Shown: positions 55,409 through 64,000 of the stretch, piece after piece
Numbering within the stretch: the stretch's first letter is position 1
How the letters are laid out: each line of letters begins with the position of its first letter
Assembly (NCBI RefSeq): GCF_003012775.1
Contig: NZ_PXYG01000001.1
Coordinates: 372,001 to 436,000, forward strand
Direction of reading: 5' to 3'
Length of the DNA: 64,000 nucleotides
Source of the DNA: Zobellella endophytica
GTDB lineage: Bacteria; Pseudomonadota; Gammaproteobacteria; Enterobacterales; Aeromonadaceae
Notes under the pieces: generated by a model
Seen by the model: only the letters and a program-made list of their open reading frames with translations
Database searches by the model: none
What the model was told of the DNA's origin: nothing
Translations under genes and position numbers: made by a program

Positions 55409-56632
55409 TCAATCCAGCCGGTGCTGGCTGAGGCGGTTGCTCCAGTTCACGGCCTGTTCGTAGCACTGGCTGCTGGTTTCTTCGCTCAGTCCCATAAACG
55501 CCAGGCGGCGCTGCAGCTGGGTCCAGTTGGCCTGCTCGTGGTCATGCACCAGTCCCATCAGGAAGCCGAGTTCTCCCTTGTTGTCGAGCAGGGCCTGACT
55601 GACCGACTCCGACACCGGCAGTTGGGGCAGGATGTCCGCCATGGGCCGTTCCAGCAGCACATCCAGCAAGGAGAACAGGCCGCACATAAAGGCATCATCC
55701 AGCAGGCCGATATTGGTTTTTTCCGCCAGCAACTCACACCACTTGGCACGGATAATCGACAGGCGATAGAGCTCCATGCTCTTGTGCTTGCTGACGTAGG
55801 CGGTCATGACCAGGGCGGTGAAACGCTTTAGCTGCTGATGACCGAGATAGACGATGGCATTGCGCAGGTTATCGATACTCTGGTGGCGATAACCCATATG
55901 CAGGTTGTTTACATAGCGCAGCAGATTGTAGGAAAGAGACAGATCGCGGCTGAACAACTCGGTCAGGGTGTCGTAATTGACCTCGTGTTCACTGACCACC
56001 GCCAGCAACTCGAACGCGGTCATTTCATCGGTAGTCAGAATGCGCTGGCGGATCACCTGGGGTTGCTGAAAGTAATAGCCCTGAAAGAACTCGAATCCTG
56101 CCCGCTGGGCGGCGTTAAATTCTTCCCGGGTTTCTACCTTCTCGGCAATAAAGCGCAGCTGCGGGTAACAGCGACAGGCGTCAATAAAGCGGGCGCAGTC
56201 CTCAATGGAAATCTGTCGCAAATCCAGCTTGATAAAATCCATATAGGGCAGGAATTCATCCCAGCCGTTGCCGGGCAGGTGATCATCCAGCGCCAGTTTC
56301 AGCCCCAGCTGTTTCAGGCGCCTGACGCAGTCCAGCAGGACCTGGTCGGGCATGGCATTTTCCAGAATTTCGATGACCAGGCGATGCTGGTGAAAGGCAT
56401 CGGCCATGCCCTCGCGCAGCAGGCTGTCCGGAAAATTGACGAAGCACAGGGCGTTGCCGACCAAATCTTCGATTTTCTGGCTCAAGAACTGTTCGGCCAT
56501 CAATCGGCGGGTAGCCAGCTCGGCTCCGATGTCGGGAAAACGATTTTCCAAACCAAGGCGAAACAACAGCTCATAACCCAGGGGAATTCCGTTTTTATCA
56601 AGAATGGCTTGTCTGGCTACAAAACTATGCAT
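55409..56632 (-). CDS. EAL-HDOD domain signalling protein (YuxH type)
   Basis: A 407-residue protein with an N-terminal EAL-like domain (MHSFVARQAILDKNGIPLGYELLFRLG; LALDDHLPGNGWDEFLPYMDFIKLDL; IAEKVETREEFNAAQRAGFEFFQGYYFQ) and a C-terminal HDOD domain (ELLAVVSEHEVNYDTLTELFSRDLSLSYNLLRYVN). The EAL triplet is replaced by ELL and other metal ligands look incomplete, so it is probably a non-catalytic or c-di-GMP-sensing member. The ATG at 56632 begins the family-typical N-terminus; the frame is open to 56680. Target unknown. Confidence 0.85.
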   Translation of the reverse strand: MHSFVARQAILDKNGIPLGYELLFRLGLENRFPDIGAELATRRLMAEQFLSQKIEDLVGNALCFVNFPDSLLREGMADAFHQHRLVIEILENAMPDQVLLDCVRRLKQLGLKLALDDHLPGNGWDEFLPYMDFIKLDLRQISIEDCARFIDACRCYPQLRFIAEKVETREEFNAAQRAGFEFFQGYYFQQPQVIRQRILTTDEMTAFELLAVVSEHEVNYDTLTELFSRDLSLSYNLLRYVNNLHMGYRHQSIDNLRNAIVYLGHQQLKRFTALVMTAYVSKHKSMELYRLSIIRAKWCELLAEKTNIGLLDDAFMCGLFSLLDVLLERPMADILPQLPVSESVSQALLDNKGELGFLMGLVHDHEQANWTQLQRRLAFMGLSEETSSQCYEQAVNWSNRLSQHRLD

Positions 56633-56705
56633 GATCGTCCGGCGTACTAAATCAGGCCGAGGAATATACAGTATTTTCATCGGCTTGACAAAGCGTGACC
56701 GGATG

Positions 56706-56733
56706 AAAAAAGCGCCATTCCCGGCGCTTCTCA
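56706..56733 (-). terminator. Rho-independent terminator of fadL
   Basis: On the minus strand, AGAAGCGCCG-GGAAT-GGCGCTTTTTTC, a 6-7-bp stem with a T-run about 20 bases past the fadL stop. Confidence 0.85.
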
Positions 56734-56753
56734 GTCAAGCCCATCGGCGCTGT

Positions 56754-58049
56754 TCAGAACTTATAGTTCATCTGCACCCCAAAGAGGTAGGCGTCGCCGC
56801 CGGAGGTAAAGGCAAAGCCATCTTCCACCACATCCACTTTCCTGCCATCGAGGAAGGCGAAGGCGGCGTCGACGCTCAGATTCCGGCTGTAGGCGTAGGT
56901 GGCGCCCAGGGTATACCAGGTCCTGTCGACATCGGGAATGGAAATGGAACGGTGATCTGCCGGCACCGGCGATTTGTCATAGGCAAGCCCGCCGCGCAGC
57001 GTCCATCGATCATTCAACTGGTGAGTGGCGCCGGCGCTGATCCGCCAGCTGTTGTTAAAGTTTTCATCCTTCTGGAACAGGGTGTCGCCCTGATTATTGA
57101 GGGCCCTGAGCTCTTTAAAGCTGTTCCATTCGGTCCACATAATGCCGTAATGCAGGGCCCAGTCCGGCCGGAGCTGATGAAAACCGGACAGTTCGGCGAT
57201 TGCCGGCAAACTGAGGTCCAGGCTGCCGGGGATGGAATTGCCCGCGGTACCCGCAGGGAGGCCCAATGCCTGTGAGCCGGGTGGCAAGGCGCTGGAATAA
57301 TTGCCTTCGAGCGTTAGATCCACTTCTGAACGATAGGTCAGTGCCCAGCGATTCTCGTCATTGGCTTCAAACAGCAGTCCGATATTCCAGCCATAGCCCC
57401 AGTCGTCGCCGGCAAGGCGAACAAATTCCGACGTCGGTTGTATGCCCAGCCCCGGATTCAGGGCGGCAACCCCCGAATGGCGGATCAGTTCCGCATCGGC
57501 ATAGACGGCGTTAAAACCGGCGCCCAGGGAAAGATGCTCATTCACTTTAAACGCGATGCTGGGATTCAGGTTCAGCGTGGTCAGCGATGTCTTGCCCGCC
57601 ACCGGGCCGGCATAATGGTTATCCTGAAAGGTCGTCGACAGGCCGTAATTGGTAAAAGCACCGAAGCCGGCCACCCATTGTTCATTGATAGGATGAACGT
57701 AATAGAAAAAGGGGACCACGGCGTCATCGGCGATATCCGTGGATTCGGTCGCCAGCCCGGCCAGGGCGGCACCGCCGGCTTGCTGAGGGGTTGGCTTGCC
57801 TGTTACATCCACGTCCGGATTGATATAGATGGCCCCGGTTGACAGCGCGGGGCGGTCGAACAGGGTCATGGCGGCCGGGTTGCGCCCCAGCACGGCGGCA
57901 TTGTCGCCGACGGCCCCTTCCCCGGCATAGGCACGACCGAGACCTGTCGTATTCTGCTCGGCCAGCTGGAAAGCGGCGGAATGGGCTTGCCCCGCCACCA
58001 CGGCAATGGAAGCGGCGAGCACGGACAGCTTCAACGTCTTTTTGCTCAT
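56754..58049 (-). CDS. fadL: FadL/OmpP1/TodX family outer membrane transporter
   Basis: A 431-residue outer-membrane beta barrel for long-chain fatty acids or other hydrophobic compounds. A signal peptide (to VVAGQAHS) is followed by the FadL signature AAFQLAEQNTTGLGRAYAGEGAVGDNAAVLGRNPAAMTLF (NPA hatch region) and alternating amphipathic strands ending GVQMNYKF, with the terminal Phe recognised by BAM. Fatty acid is the likely substrate but paralogs take other hydrophobics. It stands alone between terminators. Confidence 0.93.
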   Translation of the reverse strand: MSKKTLKLSVLAASIAVVAGQAHSAAFQLAEQNTTGLGRAYAGEGAVGDNAAVLGRNPAAMTLFDRPALSTGAIYINPDVDVTGKPTPQQAGGAALAGLATESTDIADDAVVPFFYYVHPINEQWVAGFGAFTNYGLSTTFQDNHYAGPVAGKTSLTTLNLNPSIAFKVNEHLSLGAGFNAVYADAELIRHSGVAALNPGLGIQPTSEFVRLAGDDWGYGWNIGLLFEANDENRWALTYRSEVDLTLEGNYSSALPPGSQALGLPAGTAGNSIPGSLDLSLPAIAELSGFHQLRPDWALHYGIMWTEWNSFKELRALNNQGDTLFQKDENFNNSWRISAGATHQLNDRWTLRGGLAYDKSPVPADHRSISIPDVDRTWYTLGATYAYSRNLSVDAAFAFLDGRKVDVVEDGFAFTSGGDAYLFGVQMNYKF

Positions 58050-58113
58050 AGAAGACTCTCTTCTCGTTGTTATGTGAATCGGGCGCGACTATTTTTGCGC
58101 TGGCAAGTGGTAT

Positions 58114-58128
58114 GAACTCTTACCAGTT
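58114..58128 (-). promoter_or_regulatory. Weak FadR-like site upstream of fadL
   Basis: The minus strand AACTGGTAAGAGTTC matches the CTGGT left half of the FadR operator but not the right half well. It lies 65 bases upstream of fadL. Low confidence. Confidence 0.3.
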
Positions 58129-58169
58129 GAGAGCATAAGAAAGTGTAATGAAAAAGTAAAACACTTGTT

Positions 58170-58201
58170 TACAAAAAAGGAGCCCTCAGGCTCCTTTTGT
58201 G
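58170..58201 (-). terminator. Rho-independent terminator of putP
   Basis: On the minus strand, AAAAGGAGCC-TGAG-GGCTCCTTTTTTG, an 8-10-bp stem with a T-run, about 15 bases after the putP stop. Confidence 0.92.
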
Positions 58202-58215
58202 AGCGTTATCAAAGC

Positions 58216-59679
58216 TTAAAGGTCGGACTCCATCCGCCGGAAACCCAGCACTACGGACTTTCCCGGCTCCTTGTCGAGCCGGCTGATCAGGATGCAGGCC
58301 AGGCCGCACACGAGGAAACCGGGCACGATTTCGTACAGATCGAACAGGCCGCCGCTGAGCTGTTTCCAGCCGATCACCGTCAGGGCACCGAGCACGATGC
58401 CGGCCAGGGCGCCGTTGCGGGTCAGCCGGGGCCAGAACACCGAGAGGATGATCACCGGGCCGAAGGCGGCGCCGAAACCGGCCCAGGCATAGCTCACCAG
58501 GCCCAGTACCGTGGTCTGCGGATCCAGGGCGATCAGCATGGCGCACACCGCCACGCCCAGCACGGCAAAACGGCCGACCCAGACCAGTTCGTGATCCTGG
58601 GCGTTGGGTCTCAACCAGCGCTTGTAGAAATCTTCGGTAATGGCGGAAGAGCAGACCAGCAGTTGGGAGTCGATGGTGCTCATGATGGCGGACATGATGG
58701 CGGCGATCAGCAGGCCGGCCACCCAGGGGTTGAACACGGCGTTGGCCAGTGCCAGGAACACGGTTTCCGGATTATCGAGCGGGGCATCGGCAAAATACAC
58801 GGCACCGGCCAGGCCGACGCCGAGGGCGCCGATCAGCGACAATATCATCCAGCTCATGGCGATACGGCGCGACAAGGGGACCGAGCGCGGGGAGTCGATG
58901 GCCATGAAACGGGCCAGGATATGGGGCTGGCCGAAGTAACCGAGCCCCCAGGCCAGCAGGCTGAGCCCGCTCAGCAGGGAAAAGTCATGGAAGATATCCA
59001 GCTTGCTGGCGTCCATGCCCTCCAGGGTGGCAAAGGTCTGCTCCATGCCGCCCAGCTCGGTCATCACCACCCAGGGCATCACGATCAGCGCCAGCAGCAT
59101 CAGGATGCCCTGGAAGAAATCGGTCCAGGACACCGCCAGGAAACCGCCCATGAAGGTGTAGGCAACGATGACGCCGCCACCGATGATCAGGGCGGTCAGG
59201 TAGGGCAGTCCGAACACCTTCTCGAACAGGATGGCGCCACCGACCAGGCCGGAGGCGGTGTAGAAAATAAAGAACACCAGTATGGTGACGGCGGAAATGA
59301 CCCGGATCAGCCCGGACTTGTCCGCCAGCCGGTTTTCCAGGAAATCGGGCAGGGTCAGGGAGTCATTGGCCTGTTCGGTATACACCCGCAACCGTCTGGC
59401 CACGAACAGCCAGTTGAGCCAGGCGCCGATCACCAGGCCGATGCCGATCCAGGCCTGGTTGATGCCGTAGAGAAACACGGCGCCCGGCAGGCCGAGCAGC
59501 AGCCAGCCGCTCATGTCCGAGGCGCCCACGCTCAGGGCCGCTACCCCGGGCCCGAGACGGCGGCCGCCGAGGATATAGTCGCTCAGTGAGCTGGTGGCGC
59601 GGTAGGCCACCAGGCCGATAAGCATGGTCAGCAGGAGGTAGCCGACAAAGGTGATCAAGATGGGGAGTTCGATGGTCAT
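58216..59679 (-). CDS. putP: Sodium/proline symporter
   Basis: A 487-residue SSS-family symporter that imports proline with Na+. About thirteen helices are predicted; family segments include FLGGRRLG-like YILGGRRLGPGVAALSVGASDMSGWLLLGLPGAVF, the Na+-site region AYTFMGGFLAVSWTDFFQG and GILMLLALIVMP. Strong overall similarity to PutP supports proline rather than another substrate. putA is not in the window. Confidence 0.93.
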   Translation of the reverse strand: MTIELPILITFVGYLLLTMLIGLVAYRATSSLSDYILGGRRLGPGVAALSVGASDMSGWLLLGLPGAVFLYGINQAWIGIGLVIGAWLNWLFVARRLRVYTEQANDSLTLPDFLENRLADKSGLIRVISAVTILVFFIFYTASGLVGGAILFEKVFGLPYLTALIIGGGVIVAYTFMGGFLAVSWTDFFQGILMLLALIVMPWVVMTELGGMEQTFATLEGMDASKLDIFHDFSLLSGLSLLAWGLGYFGQPHILARFMAIDSPRSVPLSRRIAMSWMILSLIGALGVGLAGAVYFADAPLDNPETVFLALANAVFNPWVAGLLIAAIMSAIMSTIDSQLLVCSSAITEDFYKRWLRPNAQDHELVWVGRFAVLGVAVCAMLIALDPQTTVLGLVSYAWAGFGAAFGPVIILSVFWPRLTRNGALAGIVLGALTVIGWKQLSGGLFDLYEIVPGFLVCGLACILISRLDKEPGKSVVLGFRRMESDL

Positions 59680-59888
59680 AAGAGCCTTCCTGTTGTTCCG
59701 AACCGTGTTTTCGCTTCCATGTGAGCGAGAGAGCCAAATGTTACACCAATACGCCGGGCAACACCCAGTGGCAGGACCAATTTATTCGCCGGAGATAACG
59801 CCGAAACCACCCCGGGCCTCTGGCGAAAGTTTTATTTACCGACAAGGAGTTACGGAAGGGACAAGGGAGCCGCTGGCGGCGGCGGGGT

Positions 59889-60122
59889 TCAGGGAAAGAA
59901 GGTCAGGTTGAGGATGCGCACCAGCACCCCGGCGAACAGCAGCATGCCGCCATAGCGCAGCCACTGGTATTCGCTTATGGTGAGATCTTTTGCCCGGTTG
60001 AAGACGATCCTGGGCAGGGCCAGCCAGTCCTTCTTGCGGCTGCCGTAGCGCAGGGTGCCCGCCAGCACCAGGGTCAACCCGGCCAGCAACAGCAACAGTT
60101 CGATGATTTTCAGCCAGTGCAT
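59889..60122 (-). CDS. Small two-helix membrane protein of unknown function
   Basis: A 77-residue protein, MHWLKIIELLLLLAGLTLVLAGTLRYG..LRYGGMLLFAGVLVRILNLTFFP, with one membrane helix at each end and a basic loop (SRKKDWLALPRIVFNRAKDLTISEYQWLRYG) between. I do not recognise a family. The ATG at 60122 is preferred to one at 60140 because the helix starts there. Codon use matches the neighbours, and it is co-oriented with grxB. Confidence 0.6.
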   Translation of the reverse strand: MHWLKIIELLLLLAGLTLVLAGTLRYGSRKKDWLALPRIVFNRAKDLTISEYQWLRYGGMLLFAGVLVRILNLTFFP

Positions 60123-60226
60123 GACGCCCCTTCCCGGCACCGCGTTGGCGCCCTTGTGTTAACAGCTTGTTGCGGCCAGTGTAACCGGCCGGGCGCCCAC
60201 CCGGCCATTAGCCAAAGGTCGCAGGT

Positions 60227-60877
60227 TCAGCAGGCCCATTCCCGGTACAGGGGCACCCTGGTCATGCGGGACAGCTCGTCCAGGTAGGCATCGAGGGCCG
60301 GGCCGAAGTCCAGCCCCTTGACCATGGTCAGGTTGCGCAGGGTAGGGAAGAGGTGGATATCGTCCCAACTGAGGCGCCGGTCCGCACGTCCCGAGGGCGG
60401 TAGCAGCCAGTCCAGCTCGGCCAGGGCCTGCCCGGCCTTGGCGATATAGGCCGGGGTGTCTTCCAGGGCGTCTTCGAAACTGCGTTCCAGCAGGGCGCTC
60501 TTGTTGCGGGTGAAGTAGTCGATGGCCTCGGGGCTGGCGAATTCCGGCAGTGGCAGACGCACGTTGCGCGGGAACAGCAGTCCCCAGAAGGCATGTTTGT
60601 GCTGCTCCTGCCAGCGGCTTATCCGCTCGGCATCGACGGCCGGCGCCAGGCTGTGTGCGCTTTGCTCCATCAGCAGGGCGACGATATCGGCACTTTCGGC
60701 CATAAAGCCGCCGTCCGCCTTTTCCAGGATGGGCACGGCGTTGTAGCCCACCATCCGCTCCCGGGCGGTTACGTCGTGGTTGTCCAGGTAGACGTAGTCC
60801 GCGGCCAGCTCGCCGTATCCCACGGCCATCATGGCCTTGACGCAGAAAGGGCAGTGATCGAACAGATATAACTTCAC
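60227..60877 (-). CDS. grxB: Glutaredoxin 2
   Basis: A 216-residue GST-fold glutaredoxin. The N-terminal thioredoxin fold begins MKLYLFDHCPFCVKAMMAVGY with the active-site CPFC, then NAVPILEKADGGFMAESADIVALL, the glutathione-binding cis-Pro segment; a helical C-terminal domain follows. Length matches E. coli Grx2 (215). It reduces disulfides and glutathionylated proteins. Confidence 0.95.
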   Translation of the reverse strand: MKLYLFDHCPFCVKAMMAVGYGELAADYVYLDNHDVTARERMVGYNAVPILEKADGGFMAESADIVALLMEQSAHSLAPAVDAERISRWQEQHKHAFWGLLFPRNVRLPLPEFASPEAIDYFTRNKSALLERSFEDALEDTPAYIAKAGQALAELDWLLPPSGRADRRLSWDDIHLFPTLRNLTMVKGLDFGPALDAYLDELSRMTRVPLYREWAC

Positions 60878-60895
60878 GTGTGCTCTCCTTGAGGG

Positions 60896-61735
60896 TTACA
60901 GCACCAGGCTGTAGAGGGCGACCGGGCTCAGCCGTGCCAGGGTCTGGGCAGCGGTGTCGTGCTGGCGGATATCGGCTTCGGCCTCCACCATCACCGCCTG
61001 GCGGATCCGGGTCGGTGTCGCGCCCTGCAGCAGCACCTGGCTCAGGGCCAGCTGCATGGGACTCAGGCTCGGGTTAAAGGCGGCGTTTTCCAGGTAGCGG
61101 CCCCGGCAGATACGGCCGTCGTCCAGCAGCAGTGCCACCCCGGCCCGGTTCTGGCTGTAGGGGGCATAGCTGGCGTTGGCCTCACTCAGCGCCGCCAGGA
61201 TCAGCGGATCCTCGGTATCGAAGGCGAGGCTGCCGGCCGGGGCATTGAGCATGCCGCCGTCAATGCCCAGATCCGCCGGGCCGAAGGCGTGGGGCAGCAG
61301 CTCGGCCAGGCTCTGGCGCGTCTGGGGAAGAACGATGACCAGCTTGTCCTGGTTCAGTTCGTTCATAAACTGGCGGCAATGGCCGCAGGGGCTGGCGGTG
61401 ACCACCACCTTGTCGATGGTGGTTTCCCCCCACAGGGCGGCGTGGCCGATGGCGGACTGCTCGGCGTGCAGGGAGTGGTTGAGCGGCAGGCCGTCCACCT
61501 CCAGGTTGGCGCCCAGGTACCAGTGCCCGGAGCCGGCGATGGCCAGGGCGCCGACCCGAAAGTTGGAAACCGTCGGCAGCGCCTTTTGCTGAGCCAGAGG
61601 CAGCAGGCTCAGGGCCAGGTTATCGTTATCCAGGCCGGTGGTCTGCTGCAAGGCCGCCACCTGCTCCGGGCTGAAGCGGCAGAGGGTGTCGAGTTGCAGT
61701 TGTTGCAGTGCCTTGTCGAGGGATTGGGCCATCAT
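60896..61735 (-). CDS. cdd: Cytidine deaminase
   Basis: A 279-residue two-domain Cdd of the dimeric E. coli type that deaminates cytidine and deoxycytidine. The catalytic N-domain has the zinc and proton-transfer motifs NHSLHAEQSAIGHAAL and VVVTASPCGHCRQFMNEL; the C-terminal half is the degenerate second domain. A second in-frame ATG directly follows the first (61732). It lies downstream of lrgA-lrgB, the same order as yohJ-yohK-cdd in E. coli. Confidence 0.95.
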   Translation of the reverse strand: MMAQSLDKALQQLQLDTLCRFSPEQVAALQQTTGLDNDNLALSLLPLAQQKALPTVSNFRVGALAIAGSGHWYLGANLEVDGLPLNHSLHAEQSAIGHAALWGETTIDKVVVTASPCGHCRQFMNELNQDKLVIVLPQTRQSLAELLPHAFGPADLGIDGGMLNAPAGSLAFDTEDPLILAALSEANASYAPYSQNRAGVALLLDDGRICRGRYLENAAFNPSLSPMQLALSQVLLQGATPTRIRQAVMVEAEADIRQHDTAAQTLARLSPVALYSLVL

Positions 61736-61751
61736 AGCCTCCTTGTTGGAC

Positions 61752-62441
61752 TCAGGACATGAACCAAAGGTACAGATGAAACAGCGGCGGGGCCAGCACG
61801 GCGGTGGCGATGCCGCACACCACCATGGCCAGGGAAGAAAAGGCCCCCTGCACTGCGCCCACCTCGGCGGCGGCGCCGGTACCGATGGCGTGCGCCCCGG
61901 CCCCCATCGCCAGGCCCTGGGCTTCCGGGTGGTGGATGCCCGCCAGCCGCATCAACGGAAAACCGATCACGGCGCCCATCATGCCGACGATGATCACCAG
62001 GCCCGCGGCGATGGCCGGAATGCCGCCCATGGCCTGGCTGACGCTCATTGCCAGGGGAGTGGTGATGGACTTGGTGGCGATGGAGGCCAGCAGCTCGGGG
62101 CGGGCGTGCATCAGGGCGCCGATCAGCAGGGTGGTGCCCACCGAGATCAGCACCGACAGGCTGCAGCACAGCAGTATGGGCCACAGCTGGCGGCGGATCT
62201 TGGCGGCCTGCTGGTACAGGGGCAGGGCAAAGGCCACCACCGCCAGCTCCAGCAGCAGGCTGAGCGGCCGGGTGCCGGCCTGGTAGTCGGCGGGATCCTG
62301 GCCGGTGAGCAGCAGGATGCCGATTACCATCAGCGCCGGCAGCAGTATGGGATTGACCAGGGGGCTTTTCAGCCGACGCGCCAGCTTCTTGACCAGCAGG
62401 TAGAGCAGGGCGGTGAGCGGGATGGCGAGCCAGAGCATCAT
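61752..62441 (-). CDS. yohK: LrgB/CidB family membrane protein (YohK-like)
   Basis: A 229-residue polytopic protein of the LrgB/CidB family. The start MMLWLAIPLTALLYLLVKKLARRLKSPLVNPILLPALMVIGILLLTGQDPADYQAGTRPLSLLLE is cited here by its position only as residues 1-65, and the conserved core IATKSITTPLAMSVSQAMGGIPA and GMGAGAHAIGTG-like LAMGAGAHAIGTGAAAE lies in the second half. Members are linked to murein hydrolase control or pyruvate uptake in Gram-positives; the role in gammaproteobacteria is uncertain. Its ATG overlaps the lrgA-type stop by 4 bases. Confidence 0.9.
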   Translation of the reverse strand: MMLWLAIPLTALLYLLVKKLARRLKSPLVNPILLPALMVIGILLLTGQDPADYQAGTRPLSLLLELAVVAFALPLYQQAAKIRRQLWPILLCCSLSVLISVGTTLLIGALMHARPELLASIATKSITTPLAMSVSQAMGGIPAIAAGLVIIVGMMGAVIGFPLMRLAGIHHPEAQGLAMGAGAHAIGTGAAAEVGAVQGAFSSLAMVVCGIATAVLAPPLFHLYLWFMS

Positions 62442-62776
62442 GGCTGCATCCTCTGATAAAGCCGGCCCACCACCAGCAGGATCAGCACCAGGCCGCTGAG
62501 GGCGGAAGTGATGATAAGCCCCAGTCCCTCGCTCAGCACCTCCACGTACGCCAGCAGGCCGGCGGCCACCGGGATGAACAGCAGCGCCATATGGCGCAGG
62601 ATCAACTGGCCGCCGTCGTGGACCCAGTCGAGTTTGACCCACTGGGTGCTGAGCAGGACAAACAGGATAAAGAGGCCGATGATGCTGCCGGGAAAGGCGA
62701 AGGGCAGCAGGGCGGCGATGCCCTTGCCTGCCAGCAGGCAGGCGAGGATAACCAGAAAATCGCGGATCAGTGTCAT
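62438..62776 (-). CDS. yohJ: LrgA/CidA family membrane protein (YohJ-like)
   Basis: A 112-residue, four-helix protein of the holin-like CidA/LrgA family. LLAGKGIAALLPFAFPGSIIGLFILF is the family signature (PGSIIG), followed by LRHMALLFIPVAAGLLAY. It is co-translated with the LrgB-like partner by a 4-base overlap and precedes cdd, as yohJ-yohK-cdd in E. coli. It starts 9 bases after the sbcB stop. Confidence 0.9.
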   Translation of the reverse strand: MTLIRDFLVILACLLAGKGIAALLPFAFPGSIIGLFILFVLLSTQWVKLDWVHDGGQLILRHMALLFIPVAAGLLAYVEVLSEGLGLIITSALSGLVLILLVVGRLYQRMQP

Positions 62777-62785
62777 GACGGGCTC

Positions 62786-64000
62786 TTACAGGGATTGCAC
62801 GTAACGGGCCACCGCCTGCAGCAGGGCCAGCTTGCCTTCATCATCCTGATGCTCGATCACCAATTGTTCCAGTCGGTGCATATAGGACTCGGCCTGCTCG
62901 GCCATGACGTCCTGGCAGTGCAGGCGCCAACGCTGCCATTCCGGCTCGCTCAGGGTATGGGGATAGTTGCGCGCCCGGTAGCGGAACAGCAGCTCGGGCA
63001 GGCGGGCATCGTTGAACTGCAGCGGCAGGCCGGCCAGCACCTCGGGCTTGCTGTCGCGCACCATGGCCATGGCGGCCTTGTCCGCCTCGCCGAAAAAGCC
63101 GCCCTGATAGAGGGCCGCGTCCACATTGCCGGCGGGGGCAAACTCGCGCTCCTGCTGGTACAGCTCCACCACCTTGGCGCGGATTTCCGGATGGCGGCGC
63201 AGCAGATCCAGGCTCTGGCGGCAGCGGGCCCGGTCGATGCCGAGCGCGTCGGCGCGGCGTTCGGTCAGCGCCGCCGCCTTGGCCAGCACCGGACACTTGT
63301 TGATGTGCACCAGCTTCACCGGCACCGGGGCCAGCTCGCCCAGTTCCTCCCGCCTGGTGTAGAGCCGCTCGCGCAGCTGTTCCGCGTCCAGCTCCACCAG
63401 GGGACTCAGGTCCATCGCCAGGTTGACGCAGATCACCGCGTTGGCGTTGTCCGGGTGCCAGGCCAGGGGCGCAATCCAGCTGGCGCAGCCCTGCCAGGCC
63501 GAGAACATGCCGGAGACGTGCACCAGGGGCTGGCCGTTGATCACATCGATCAGCGCCTTCACCTTGTTCTTGGCGCGCAGGTCGAACAGGTAGTCGAACA
63601 GCTTGGGCTGGGCCCGGCGCAACAGCCGGGCCAGGGCGATGGTGGCGCGCACGTCGGCCAGGGCGTCGTGGGCGTTACCGTGATCGATGCCGTTGGCCTC
63701 GGTCAGCCGCTCCAGTCTGAAGCTCGGCTTGCCGTCCTCGTCTTCCGGCCAGTGGATGCCCTCTGGGCGCAGGGCGTAGAAGGCGCGCACCACGTCCAGC
63801 AGATCCCAACGAGAGTTGCCCTGCTGCCAGCTGTAGGCGTAAGGGTCGTAAAAGTTGCGATACAGGGTGAAGCGGGTCACCTCGTCGTCGAAGCGGATAT
63901 TGTTGTAGCCCAGGATGCAGGTGTTGGGCTTGCTGAACGCTTCATGGATGCGGGCGATGAATTCGGCCTCGCACAGGCCCTGCTGCTGGGCCTTCTGCGG
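62786..64000 (-). CDS. sbcB: Exodeoxyribonuclease I, C-terminal part (5' end beyond window)
   Basis: The C-terminal ~404 residues of exonuclease I, a 3'-5' single-strand DNA exonuclease used in recombination and mismatch repair. Near the right edge the frame reads CILGYNNIRFDDEVTRFTLYRNFYDPYAY, a conserved ExoI exonuclease segment, and later GNAHDALADVRATIALARLL with the catalytic His and Asp of the ExoIII motif. The SH3-like and helical C-terminal domains follow. E. coli SbcB has 475 residues, so about 70 at the N-terminus, including the first DEDD acidic residues, lie outside the window. Confidence 0.94.
   Translation of the reverse strand, partial: PQKAQQQGLCEAEFIARIHEAFSKPNTCILGYNNIRFDDEVTRFTLYRNFYDPYAYSWQQGNSRWDLLDVVRAFYALRPEGIHWPEDEDGKPSFRLERLTEANGIDHGNAHDALADVRATIALARLLRRAQPKLFDYLFDLRAKNKVKALIDVINGQPLVHVSGMFSAWQGCASWIAPLAWHPDNANAVICVNLAMDLSPLVELDAEQLRERLYTRREELGELAPVPVKLVHINKCPVLAKAAALTERRADALGIDRARCRQSLDLLRRHPEIRAKVVELYQQEREFAPAGNVDAALYQGGFFGEADKAAMAMVRDSKPEVLAGLPLQFNDARLPELLFRYRARNYPHTLSEPEWQRWRLHCQDVMAEQAESYMHRLEQLVIEHQDDEGKLALLQAVARYVQSL

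Overview
The window is a GC-rich (roughly 60%+), densely coded chromosome segment from a gammaproteobacterium. Gene content and order point to a marine member of the Aeromonadaceae (Oceanimonas/Zobellella/Oceanisphaera-like). The genus is inferred: no rRNA or other marker is present. Evidence includes many enterobacterial-style gene neighbourhoods (cmk-rpsA-ihfB-lapA-lapB-pyrF, hns near tdk, yccA beside tRNA-Ser(UGA), accD-folC-dedD, lrgA/lrgB-cdd) and several sodium-linked transporters (NhaD, an NhaC-family LysW, PutP) typical of marine bacteria. I see no phage, insertion sequence, CRISPR array or obvious genomic island; this is mostly core chromosome.

Layout. 1-3.8 kb: a + strand run with the end of alanine dehydrogenase, a class I glutamine amidotransferase, a GST, a DUF1232 protein and an MgtC/DUF4010 membrane protein. 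4-9.5 kb: lysC (with a lysine riboswitch), argA (with an ARG box), nhaD and a TMEM165/GDT1-type Mn exporter behind a yybP-ykoY manganese riboswitch. 9.6-14.8 kb: the N-acetylglucosamine regulon, nagB-nagA-nagC-yciH divergent from nagE, with candidate NagC and CRP sites between. 15-17.6 kb: a DnaA-box cluster, tRNA-Asn and uvrB. 17.6-20.5 kb: creA and the anaerobic ribonucleotide reductase pair nrdG-nrdD, preceded by an FNR-like site and two NrdR boxes. 20.6-26.6 kb: a 154-bp palindromic repeat element, corA, a DUF922-like secreted protein, mnmC, fabB and a PAP2 phosphatase. 26.7-33.5 kb: pdxB, fimV, truA, accD, folC, dedD. 33.5-38.5 kb: tusE, yccS, yccA, tRNA-Ser, an Rlu-type pseudouridine synthase and a doubly frameshifted cytochrome b561. 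38.5-45.5 kb: cra divergent from fruBKA, where FruB is a IIA-HPr-HPr-EI fusion. 45.5-51.9 kb: ribA, then cmk-rpsA-ihfB-lapAB-pyrF and a DUF3820 protein. 52.1-55.4 kb: hns, then a second lysine riboswitch driving lysW, then tdk. 55.4-64 kb: EAL-HDOD protein, fadL, putP, a small membrane protein, grxB, cdd, lrgB, lrgA and the 3' part of sbcB.

The most notable content is regulatory: two separate lysine riboswitches (synthesis and uptake), a Mn riboswitch, a well-formed NrdR/FNR promoter, a Cra operator, a DARS1-like DnaA-box cluster upstream of uvrB, and a probable dispersed palindromic element with 10-bp perfect terminal inverted repeats. I found no convincing wholly new multigene system. The best candidates for something under-described are the palindromic element, the heptanucleotide tandem repeats placed just after stop codons, and the DUF922-like protein that lacks the protease motif.
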